Part shown: piece after piece, positions 32,634 to 38,826 of the stretch
Position numbering within the stretch: the stretch's first letter is position 1
Layout of the letters: each line of letters starts with the position of its first letter
NCBI GenBank assembly: GCA_017525905.1
Contig: JAFXSD010000012.1
Coordinates: 1-38,826, forward strand
Reading direction: 5' to 3'
From: Elusimicrobiota bacterium
GTDB taxonomy: Bacteria > Elusimicrobiota > Endomicrobiia > Endomicrobiales > Endomicrobiaceae
DNA: 38,826 nucleotides
Notes under the pieces: model-generated
What the model was told of the DNA's origin: nothing
Database searches by the model: none
The model's input: only the letters and a program-made list of their open reading frames with translations
Translations under genes and position numbers: made by a program

Positions 32634-33257
32634 ATGGAAACTAAAATACTCAGTACGAAAAAAGAAAGTAACGAACTTGTTATAGAAACAACAAATAATA
32701 TATTGAAAAATAAAGGAATAGTTGTTTTGCCTACTGATACCGTTTACGGATTAATGACAAGCGTTTTTAACTTTGAAGGTCAAAAACAAATATACAAACT
32801 TAAACACAGGGCAGCAAGAAAACCTTTAATATTAATGTCGGATAATATAGAAACATTGAAAAAGTTTGTTATATTCCCCAAAGGTATAGACAAAATCGTT
32901 ATGGAATTTTGGCCGGGACAGTTAACATTAATATTACCTACAACCGAACTTGGCAAAATGTTAATCGGCGGCAGGGACAATTTGGGGGTAAGAATACCGA
33001 ACTGTAAAATACTTTTGGATATTATGGCGAAGTACGATGTTCCTTTAATGACTACATCCGCAAACATTTCCGGTAAGGACAGTGCAAAATCGGCAAAAAC
33101 CGCAATAGATTATTTTGCCGGGAAAATAGATTTGATAGTTGACGGCGGCAAATGTGAGTTTTCGTTCGAATCAACTGTTATAGATATGGTAAAGTTTCCG
33201 TATGTTGTTATAAGAAAAGGTTGTTTGGATTGTAAGAAACTGTTGGAATACATATAA
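32634..33257 (+). CDS. Sua5/YciO/YrdC family threonylcarbamoyl-AMP synthase
   Basis: A 207-residue YrdC-domain protein: PTDTVYGL (33-40), the nucleotide-binding KHRAARKP (57-64), FWPGQLTLIL, GVRIPN and TTSANISG. It makes threonylcarbamoyl-AMP for tRNA t6A37 modification (TsaC role). It is last in the envelope operon and is followed by the fusA promoter region. Confidence 0.93.
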   Translation: METKILSTKKESNELVIETTNNILKNKGIVVLPTDTVYGLMTSVFNFEGQKQIYKLKHRAARKPLILMSDNIETLKKFVIFPKGIDKIVMEFWPGQLTLILPTTELGKMLIGGRDNLGVRIPNCKILLDIMAKYDVPLMTTSANISGKDSAKSAKTAIDYFAGKIDLIVDGGKCEFSFESTVIDMVKFPYVVIRKGCLDCKKLLEYI

Positions 33258-33320
33258 TTATAATACATTTACAGTAACCAACCTTCCGTTTTTCCAAGCT
33301 TTAAAAAATTAAAAATACTA

Positions 33321-33349
33321 TTGACTTTAAAATAAATTTTAGTTATAAT
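33321..33349 (+). promoter_or_regulatory. Strong sigma-70 promoter of the fusA-tuf operon
   Basis: TTGACT (33321-33326), a 17-base spacer and TATAAT (33344-33349). The predicted leader is about 140 bases long. Confidence 0.9.
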
Positions 33350-33355
33350 GCAAGG

Positions 33356-33424
33356 ACTTACATAAGTTTTTTTTGTAAGAAAATATGTATTTTATCGTGC
33401 ATATATAACATAAAAATGTTATAT
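33356..33424 (+). promoter_or_regulatory. Structured leader of fusA
   Basis: Within the predicted leader a CTTAC/GTAAG stem encloses a T-rich loop (about 33356-33379). A perfect 9-bp hairpin ATATAACAT/ATGTTATAT with an AAAA loop lies at 33403-33424. Both are AT-rich and not followed by T-runs. A regulatory role is possible but unproven. Confidence 0.35.
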
Positions 33425-33493
33425 ACGGCGTATTTTTGTTATTATAAAAAAACAAGAAAATATTTATGTAAAATAAAAAGGCAAGGGAATAAA

Positions 33494-35569
33494 ATGGGTA
33501 GAGAATTTTCATTAGACAAAATTAGAAATTTTGGTATTGCAGCTCATATCGATGCAGGTAAAACTACAACAACCGAAAGAATTCTTTATTATACCGGAAG
33601 AACTCACAAAATAGGTGAAGTTCATGAAGGTGCTGCAACAATGGACTGGATGGAACAGGAAAGAGAAAGAGGTATTACTATCACTTCAGCTGCAACATAT
33701 TGCAAATGGAGAGATATGCAGTTTAACATTATAGATACCCCGGGACACGTTGATTTTACGGCTGAAGTTGAAAGATCTTTAAGAGTTCTCGACGGTGCAG
33801 TTGTTGTATTCGATTCCGGAAACGGAGTTGAACCGCAATCTGAAACAGTTTGGAGACAAGCAGATAAATATAATGTACCGAGAATCGTTTTTTCAAACAA
33901 AATGGATAAAATCGGTGCAGACTATTTCATGGTTATAGATCAAATAAGAGAAAAATTAGGTGCAACTCCTCTTACAATGCAAATTCCTATCGGTGCGGAA
34001 GCGGATTTTAAAGGTGTTATAGATTTGGTTGAAATGAAAGCTATTATATGGAAAGGTGAAGAGTTGGGTGCAAAATTTGATGTAACCGAAATTCCTGCGG
34101 AATTTGCAGAAAAAGCAAAAGAATTAAGAGCAAACTTAATTGAACTTATTGCAGATTACAGTGATGATGTTATGAATTGTTTCATGGAAGGAACAGAACC
34201 TACCGTAGCACAAATAAAACAAGCAATAAGAAATGCAACCCTTCAAATAAAATTAATCCCTGTTTTCTGCGGGACATCATTCAAAAATAAAGGTGTACAA
34301 CCTATGTTGGATGCAGTTTGTGATTACTTACCGTCACCTTTAGACAGAAAAGATATGCATTGCGTAGATGCAAATACAAATGAAGAAACTTCAAGACCGG
34401 CTGACGATAATGCTCCTTTCGCAGCTTTGGCCTTTAAGATACAAGCAGACCCTTTTATAGGAAAGCTCACCTATATCAGAGTTTACTCCGGAACTTTGCA
34501 GAGCGGTTCTTATGTATTCAATCCAGGCAAAAACGGCAAGGAAAGAATTTCTCGTATCGTAAGAATGCACTCTAACAACAGGGAAGAAGTAAAAGAAGTA
34601 AGAGCAGGTGATATTGCAGCAGTAGTAGGATTGAAAAATACCGGAACAGGTGATACACTTTGTGATGAAGCAAAACCTGTTATCTTGGAATCTATGGAAT
34701 TCCCGGAACCGGTTATTTCCGTTGCAATCGAACCTAAATCTAAAGCAGATGAAGAAAAGTTGGCAAATGCTTTATCAAGACTTGCAGAAGAAGATCCTAC
34801 ATTTACGGTTAGAAGCGATGAAGAAACAAACCAAACAATTATTTCAGGTATGGGCGAACTTCACTTGGATGTTTTGGTTGACAGAATGAGAAGAGAATTT
34901 AATGTTCAAGCTAATGTAGGTAAACCACAGGTTGCTTACAGAGAAACTGTTAAGAAATCAGCTGATGCAGAATCCAAATACATCAGACAGACCGGTGGTA
35001 GAGGTCAGTACGGACATGTTATTATAACATTGGAACCGTTACCTCCTGCGAAAGGTTTTGAGTTTGTTAACAAAATTGTCGGCGGTGTTATTCCGAGAGA
35101 ATATATACCGGCAGTTGAAAAAGGTATAAGAGAAGCTTTAACATCCGGTGTTTTGGCAGGATATCCTGTTGTAGATGTTAGAGTTACTTTGACCGACGGT
35201 TCTTTCCACGAAGTGGACTCATCCGAAATGGCATTTAAGATTGCCGGTTCTATGGCTTTCAAAGATGCTTGCAAAAAAGCAAATCCCGTAATTCTTGAAC
35301 CTATAATGAAAACAGAAGTTATGGTTCCGGAAGAATATATGGGTGATGTTATCGGTGATTTGAACTCAAGAAGAGGAAAAATTATGAGTATGGAACCGGT
35401 AAACAAAATAGAACATATTAAAGCAAATGTTCCTTTGTCTGAAATGTTCGGTTATTCAACAACATTGAGATCGTTAACACAAGGTAGAGGAAACTATAGT
35501 ATGGAACCTTCACACTATGAAGAAGTTCCAAAACAAATTGCAGATAAAATTTTAGAGAAAAAAGCATAA
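33494..35569 (+). CDS. fusA: Elongation factor G
   Basis: A 691-residue EF-G, the ribosomal translocase GTPase: G1 AHIDAGKT (17-24), [17 protein letters not shown] (81-87), NKMD (135-138), and domain IV/V segments GGRGQYGHV and GDLNSRRGK. The ATG at 33494, with AAGGG upstream, fits the conserved start [20 protein letters not shown]. No rpsL or rpsG precedes it, so the classical str operon is broken. Valine codons are mostly GTT, in contrast to tuf. Confidence 0.97.
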   Translation: MGREFSLDKIRNFGIAAHIDAGKTTTTERILYYTGRTHKIGEVHEGAATMDWMEQERERGITITSAATYCKWRDMQFNIIDTPGHVDFTAEVERSLRVLDGAVVVFDSGNGVEPQSETVWRQADKYNVPRIVFSNKMDKIGADYFMVIDQIREKLGATPLTMQIPIGAEADFKGVIDLVEMKAIIWKGEELGAKFDVTEIPAEFAEKAKELRANLIELIADYSDDVMNCFMEGTEPTVAQIKQAIRNATLQIKLIPVFCGTSFKNKGVQPMLDAVCDYLPSPLDRKDMHCVDANTNEETSRPADDNAPFAALAFKIQADPFIGKLTYIRVYSGTLQSGSYVFNPGKNGKERISRIVRMHSNNREEVKEVRAGDIAAVVGLKNTGTGDTLCDEAKPVILESMEFPEPVISVAIEPKSKADEEKLANALSRLAEEDPTFTVRSDEETNQTIISGMGELHLDVLVDRMRREFNVQANVGKPQVAYRETVKKSADAESKYIRQTGGRGQYGHVIITLEPLPPAKGFEFVNKIVGGVIPREYIPAVEKGIREALTSGVLAGYPVVDVRVTLTDGSFHEVDSSEMAFKIAGSMAFKDACKKANPVILEPIMKTEVMVPEEYMGDVIGDLNSRRGKIMSMEPVNKIEHIKANVPLSEMFGYSTTLRSLTQGRGNYSMEPSHYEEVPKQIADKILEKKA

Positions 35570-35643
35570 AAATTACCGGACGGTAGTTTTTGAGCATAGA
35601 GCATAAAAAAAGAAGTTTTTAAAATAAAACAGGAGAAAGAACA

Positions 35644-36843
35644 ATGGCAAAAGAAAAATTTGACAGATCAAAGCCACATGTAAATGTAGGAACAATCGGA
35701 CATGTTGACCATGGTAAAACAACCTTGACAGCAGCAATAACGAAGGTATTGGGAGATCAAGGGTTGGCAGAATATATACCTTATGATACAGTAGCAAAAG
35801 CATCAGAATCACAAGGAAGAAGAGACGATACAAAGATCGTAACAATCGCAGTAAGCCATGTAGAATATTCAACAAAGAACAGACATTATGCACATATCGA
35901 TTGTCCGGGACACGCAGATTATGTTAAGAACATGATCACCGGAGCAGCCCAGATGGATGGAGCAATCTTGGTAGTAAGTGCATTGGACGGACCGATGCCA
36001 CAGACCAGAGAGCACATCTTGTTGGCAAGACAAGTAAACGTTCCGAACATAGTAGTATTTTTGAACAAATGCGATGCAGTAGAAGATAAAGAATTGTTGG
36101 ACTTGGTAGAAATGGAAGTAAGAGAATTGTTGACCAAGTACGGATTTGACGGAGACAACACAACCATCATCAGAGGAAGTGCATTGAAAGCATTGCAAGG
36201 CGATAAAGAAGGTATCGATTCAATAATGGCATTGATGGATGCAATAGATAAAGATATTAAGTTGCCAGAAAGAGATATAGATAAACCTTTCTTGATGAGC
36301 GTAGAAGACGTATTCTCAATCACGGGAAGAGGAACAGTAGCAACAGGAAGAGTAGAAAAAGGAAGAGTAAAAGTTGGAGATGCATTGGAAATCGTAGGAA
36401 TAAAAGATACCCAAAAGACAGTAGCAACGGGAATCGAAATGTTCAGAAAACTCCTCGATGAAGCACAAGCAGGAGATAATATCGGAGTATTGTTAAGAGG
36501 TATAGAAAAGAACCAGGTAGAAAGAGGACAAGTATTAGCAGCACCCGGAACAATACACCCGCACAAGAAATTCAAAGGACAAGTATACATATTGAAGAAA
36601 GAAGAAGGTGGAAGACATACACCGTTCTTTAACGGATACAGACCGCAGTTCTATTTTAGAACTACCGATGTAACCGGAGTAGCACATTTACCAGCAGGAA
36701 CCGAAATGGTAATGCCTGGAGATAATGTAGAGATGGATGTAGAATTGATAATGCCGGTAGCAATGGATGAGCAATTAAGATTTGCAATCAGAGAAGGTGG
36801 AAGAACAGTTGGATCCGGTGTTGTTACTAAGATTATTGAATAA
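35644..36843 (+). CDS. tuf: Elongation factor Tu (non-canonical switch I)
   Basis: A 399-residue EF-Tu that delivers aminoacyl-tRNA to the ribosome: GHVDHGKT (19-26), DCPGHADYV (86-94), NKCD (141-144), and domain II/III segments GRGTVATGR and [15 protein letters not shown]. Switch I is unusual: [20 protein letters not shown] replaces the common ARGITINTAHVEY form, keeping the Mg-coordinating Thr. Codon choice also differs sharply from neighbours (valine almost always GTA, leucine TTG) until about the last dozen codons, which return to GTT. A good AGGAG site precedes it. It is essential and functional beyond doubt; its history may include transfer. Confidence 0.96.
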   Translation: MAKEKFDRSKPHVNVGTIGHVDHGKTTLTAAITKVLGDQGLAEYIPYDTVAKASESQGRRDDTKIVTIAVSHVEYSTKNRHYAHIDCPGHADYVKNMITGAAQMDGAILVVSALDGPMPQTREHILLARQVNVPNIVVFLNKCDAVEDKELLDLVEMEVRELLTKYGFDGDNTTIIRGSALKALQGDKEGIDSIMALMDAIDKDIKLPERDIDKPFLMSVEDVFSITGRGTVATGRVEKGRVKVGDALEIVGIKDTQKTVATGIEMFRKLLDEAQAGDNIGVLLRGIEKNQVERGQVLAAPGTIHPHKKFKGQVYILKKEEGGRHTPFFNGYRPQFYFRTTDVTGVAHLPAGTEMVMPGDNVEMDVELIMPVAMDEQLRFAIREGGRTVGSGVVTKIIE

Positions 36844-36875
36844 TTTGCAGTAAATATTTTTGGAGAGTTAGGAAA

Positions 36876-37028
36876 ATGGGAGACAGAGTAATCATAACGA
36901 TGGCTTGCACCGAATGCAAAAACAGAAATTATTATTTTGCAAGAGGCAAGAAACAAGAAGGAAAATTAGAAGTAAAGAAATATTGTAAGACATGCGGAAA
37001 ACATGTTTTGCATAAAGAGACAAAATAG
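36876..37028 (+). CDS. rpmG: 50S ribosomal protein L33
   Basis: A 50-residue L33 of the zinc-binding type: [13 protein letters not shown] and [15 protein letters not shown] give two CxxC pairs. It lies between tuf and tRNA-Trp/secE, the usual place. GGAGAG is upstream of the ATG. Confidence 0.95.
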   Translation: MGDRVIITMACTECKNRNYYFARGKKQEGKLEVKKYCKTCGKHVLHKETK

Positions 37029-37039
37029 TTTACTAACCT

Positions 37040-37110
37040 GGGGGCATAGGCTAACGGTAAACTTCCGGTCTCCAAAACCGGCTTTGGTGGTTCAAATCCA
37101 TCTGCCCCCG
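37040..37110 (+). tRNA. tRNA-Trp (CCA)
   Basis: Acceptor GGGGGCA/TGCCCCC, discriminator G, anticodon stem CCGGT/ACCGG with loop CTCCAAA (anticodon CCA), T-loop TTCAAAT. No CCA is encoded. Its position between rpmG and secE is conserved in many bacteria. Confidence 0.97.
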
Positions 37111-37153
37111 GTTTAAAAAGATGGATTATAATATTTTAAAGTGAGACGGTTTT

Positions 37154-37342
37154 ATGGGAAAAGCAATACAATTTTTTAAAGATGCTTATTTTGAATTAAC
37201 AAAAGTTACATGGTTAAGTAAAAAAGAAGTTGTAGCGACGACCTTTGTTGTTATAGTTTTTGTTATAATTATGGCAATATTTGTTGGTTTGGTTGATATG
37301 ATATTATCGAGTGCATTGGGCATAATATTAAATTTGAGGTAG
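37154..37342 (+). CDS. secE: Preprotein translocase subunit SecE
   Basis: A 62-residue SecE with the conserved amphipathic segment FFKDAYFELTKVTWLSKKEV followed by a single transmembrane helix (VIVFVIIMAIFVGLV). It stabilises SecY in the translocon. It ends 3 bases before nusG. Confidence 0.95.
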   Translation: MGKAIQFFKDAYFELTKVTWLSKKEVVATTFVVIVFVIIMAIFVGLVDMILSSALGIILNLR

Positions 37343-37345
37343 AAA

Positions 37346-37876
37346 ATGGCTAAGCAGTGGTATGTAGTTCATACATATTCGGGACATGAAGATAAAGTAA
37401 AAAACAGCATAGAAAGAACAGTTGAAAATCTTGGTATGCAGAATTTTATTTCTCAAGTTCTTGTTCCTACTGAAGAAGTTGTTTCAGTAAAAAATAATAA
37501 GAAAAAAATAAGAAAGAAAAAGTTTTATCCGGGATATGTTTTTATAGAAATGATAATAAATAATGAAACATATTGGTTGGTTAGAAATACAACCGGAGTA
37601 ACCGGTTTCTTGGGCGGTGTAAAACCTGCACCTATGGCGGAATCAGAAGTTGCTAATCTTATAAAAGCGGTTACAAATCCTGATGATGCAAAGCCAAGAC
37701 CGGCAATTTCATTTGAAAAGGATGAAAATGTAAGAATAACAGAAGGTCCTTTCAACCACTTTATCGGTGTAGTTGAAGAAGTTAACCAGGAAAAAGGTAA
37801 GTTGAAAGTTATGGTTACCATATTCGGAAGACCTACACCTGTTGAGCTGGATTTCTTGCAAGTAGAAAAAGTTTAA
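37346..37876 (+). CDS. nusG: Transcription termination/antitermination factor NusG
   Basis: A 176-residue NusG. The NGN domain starts WYVVHTYSGHEDKVKNSIER and holds FYPGYVFIEM and VRNTTGVTGFLG. The C-terminal KOW domain is ITEGPFNHFIGVVEEVN to the end. It binds RNA polymerase and links it to Rho or ribosomal S10. GAGG lies upstream. Confidence 0.97.
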   Translation: MAKQWYVVHTYSGHEDKVKNSIERTVENLGMQNFISQVLVPTEEVVSVKNNKKKIRKKKFYPGYVFIEMIINNETYWLVRNTTGVTGFLGGVKPAPMAESEVANLIKAVTNPDDAKPRPAISFEKDENVRITEGPFNHFIGVVEEVNQEKGKLKVMVTIFGRPTPVELDFLQVEKV

Positions 37877-37926
37877 TAAACGAATGCTGTATGTTACGGC
37901 AGCACGATTAAAATAAAGTAAAAAAT

Positions 37927-37953
37927 TATATTTTCAATGCTCAGGAAAATATA
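37927..37953 (+). promoter_or_regulatory. Hairpin in the rplK leader
   Basis: TATATTTTC and GAAAATATA pair over 9 bp around a 9-base loop, about 25 bases before the rplK start. No T-run follows. It may be part of ribosomal-protein autoregulation; this is inference. Confidence 0.4.
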
Positions 37954-37977
37954 GTTGCAGTTTAAGGGAGATTTAAA

Positions 37978-38412
37978 ATGCCACCAAAGAAAGTAAAAAC
38001 ACAAATTAAGTTACAAATACCTGCAGGTGCAGCAAATCCTGCACCACCGGTTGGTCCTGCATTAGGTCAACAGGGTGTAAATATAATGGATTTTTGTAAA
38101 CAGTTCAATGAAAGAACAAAAAAAATGGAACAAGGTATGGCAACACCTGTTGTTATTACCGTATATGAAGACAGATCATTTACATTTATAACAAAGATGC
38201 CTCCGGTTCCTGCATTGATAAAGAAAGCAGCAAAAGTTGCAAAAGCTTCGGGAGTTCCTAATAAAACTAAAGTCGGTTCTATTACAAAAGCTCAAGTTGA
38301 AGAAATTGCAAAACAAAAAATGCCTGACTTAAATGCTATCGATTTGGAAGGTGCAAAGTTGATGGTTGAAGGTACGGCAAGAAGTATGGGAATTGAAATA
38401 AAACAAAAATAA
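37978..38412 (+). CDS. rplK: 50S ribosomal protein L11
   Basis: A 144-residue L11: [50 protein letters not shown], and the C-terminal rRNA-binding part ([16 protein letters not shown] to ARSMGIEI). It binds the GTPase-associated centre of 23S rRNA. GGGAG precedes the ATG. Confidence 0.97.
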   Translation: MPPKKVKTQIKLQIPAGAANPAPPVGPALGQQGVNIMDFCKQFNERTKKMEQGMATPVVITVYEDRSFTFITKMPPVPALIKKAAKVAKASGVPNKTKVGSITKAQVEEIAKQKMPDLNAIDLEGAKLMVEGTARSMGIEIKQK

Positions 38413-38435
38413 CGACAATTTATAAAAGTATTTAA

Positions 38436-38459
38436 TTATAAATTATAAATTGTAAATTA
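38436..38459. repeat. Short AT-rich palindromic word cluster
   Basis: AATTATAAATTATAAATTG followed by TAAATTA resembles the ends of the spacer at 6368-6519. It is probably a dispersed intergenic repeat. Confidence 0.35.
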
Positions 38460-38463
38460 GAAA

Positions 38464-38499
38464 GGTGGGAGCTGTTATTAAAACGGCGAAAGAACCACA
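38464..38499 (+). promoter_or_regulatory. Candidate L1-binding autoregulatory site
   Basis: GTGG (38465-38468) pairs with CCAC (38495-38498). Inside, GCTGTT (38471-38476) pairs with AACGGC (38482-38487), leaving a purine-rich asymmetric internal loop (GA opposite GAAAGAA). This layout, just before rplA, resembles known L1 operon sites that mimic the 23S rRNA L1 site. Binding is inferred. Confidence 0.5.
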
Positions 38500-38510
38500 G
38501 GAGAATTAAA

Positions 38511-38826
38511 ATGGCAAAAAGATTAAAAGAATTATCAAAATTGGTAGACTCAAACAAACTTTATTCTGTTGAAGAAGCAGCAGATTTAGTAAAACAAACA
38601 GCAAAAGCAAAATTTGACGAATCTGTAGAAGTTCACATTCGTTTGGGAATAGATCCTAAACAGAGTGATCAAATAGTCAGAGGAACAGTTTTGTTACCTA
38701 ACGGTATCGGTAAAACAAGAACAGTTTTCGTTGTAGCTAAAGGCGAAAAACAAACTGAAGCTGAAAAAGCCGGTGCAGATAAAGTCGGTTCAACTGATTT
38801 AATAGAAGATATTGCAAAAGGTGACT
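38511..38826 (+). CDS. rplA: 50S ribosomal protein L1 (partial, 5' part)
   Basis: The first 105 codons of L1 (full proteins are about 230 residues): [52 protein letters not shown] and VVAKGEK. The gene runs off the window. GGAG lies upstream. L1 binds 23S rRNA at the stalk and usually represses its own mRNA. Confidence 0.95.
   Translation, partial: MAKRLKELSKLVDSNKLYSVEEAADLVKQTAKAKFDESVEVHIRLGIDPKQSDQIVRGTVLLPNGIGKTRTVFVVAKGEKQTEAEKAGADKVGSTDLIEDIAKGD

Noticed and set aside
35869..36590. Long antisense open frames over tuf (up to 223 codons)
   Set aside because: They arise from the strong codon bias of tuf; tuf is certain on the plus strand and no ribosome-binding sites support the antisense frames.

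Overview
The window is AT-rich DNA from a diderm bacterium. Lipid A and LPS-core genes (lpxK, gmhB, two family-9 glycosyltransferases), SurA-type periplasmic chaperones and a bactofilin/M23 pair show an outer membrane. Gene style and a non-canonical EF-Tu switch I point to Elusimicrobiota (Endomicrobium-like). That placement is inference from memory of protein sequences, not a computed phylogeny.

Layout. (1) About 1-6294: right part of an integrated element whose serine-recombinase gene ends inside the 3' end of tRNA-His. (2) 6283-6781: a small native tRNA island, tRNA-His(GTG) and tRNA-Arg(TCT) on the minus strand and tRNA-Asn(GTT) on the plus strand, driven by two back-to-back consensus promoters. 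(3) 6776-22708: a second, complete element of about 15.9 kb inserted in the 3' end of tRNA-Asn. It has a replication/integration backbone (winged-helix protein, small ORF, gene II/X-type Rep, recombinase-domain-only protein, serine recombinase) and cargo (DUF1643 protein, a secreted protein of unknown function, a type IIG restriction-modification enzyme, a large SIR2 defence-type protein). It also has a non-coding stretch with two co-varying hairpins, and a RadC module duplicated from positions 1-1224. (4) 22709-33257: chromosome, with maf, a bactofilin/M23/SurA_N operon on the minus strand, and a long plus-strand envelope operon ending in a Sua5/YciO gene. (5) 33321-38826: translation genes fusA-tuf-rpmG-tRNA-Trp-secE-nusG-rplK-rplA behind a consensus promoter.

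The most interesting point is the integration chemistry. Both recombinase genes end inside the tRNA they target, and the two elements face each other across the tRNA island with the same core gene order. For the right element both junctions can be read: TCGGAGT at 6776-6782 (tRNA-Asn 3' end) and at 22703-22709 (between the element end and maf). The distal junction carries, in frame and on the same strand as the recombinase, an open 35-residue tail ending at 22595. In the excised circle the recombinase would read through into this tail (547 aa). In the integrated state the tRNA supplies an early stop (513 aa). Integration therefore appears to exchange the recombinase C-terminus. Joining the outer flanks restores tRNA-Asn followed directly by a T-rich terminator and maf.

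The elements look like integrative replicons of no family I can name. They combine a filamentous-phage-like rolling-circle initiator with a large serine recombinase and carry defence genes. No conjugation or capsid genes are visible.
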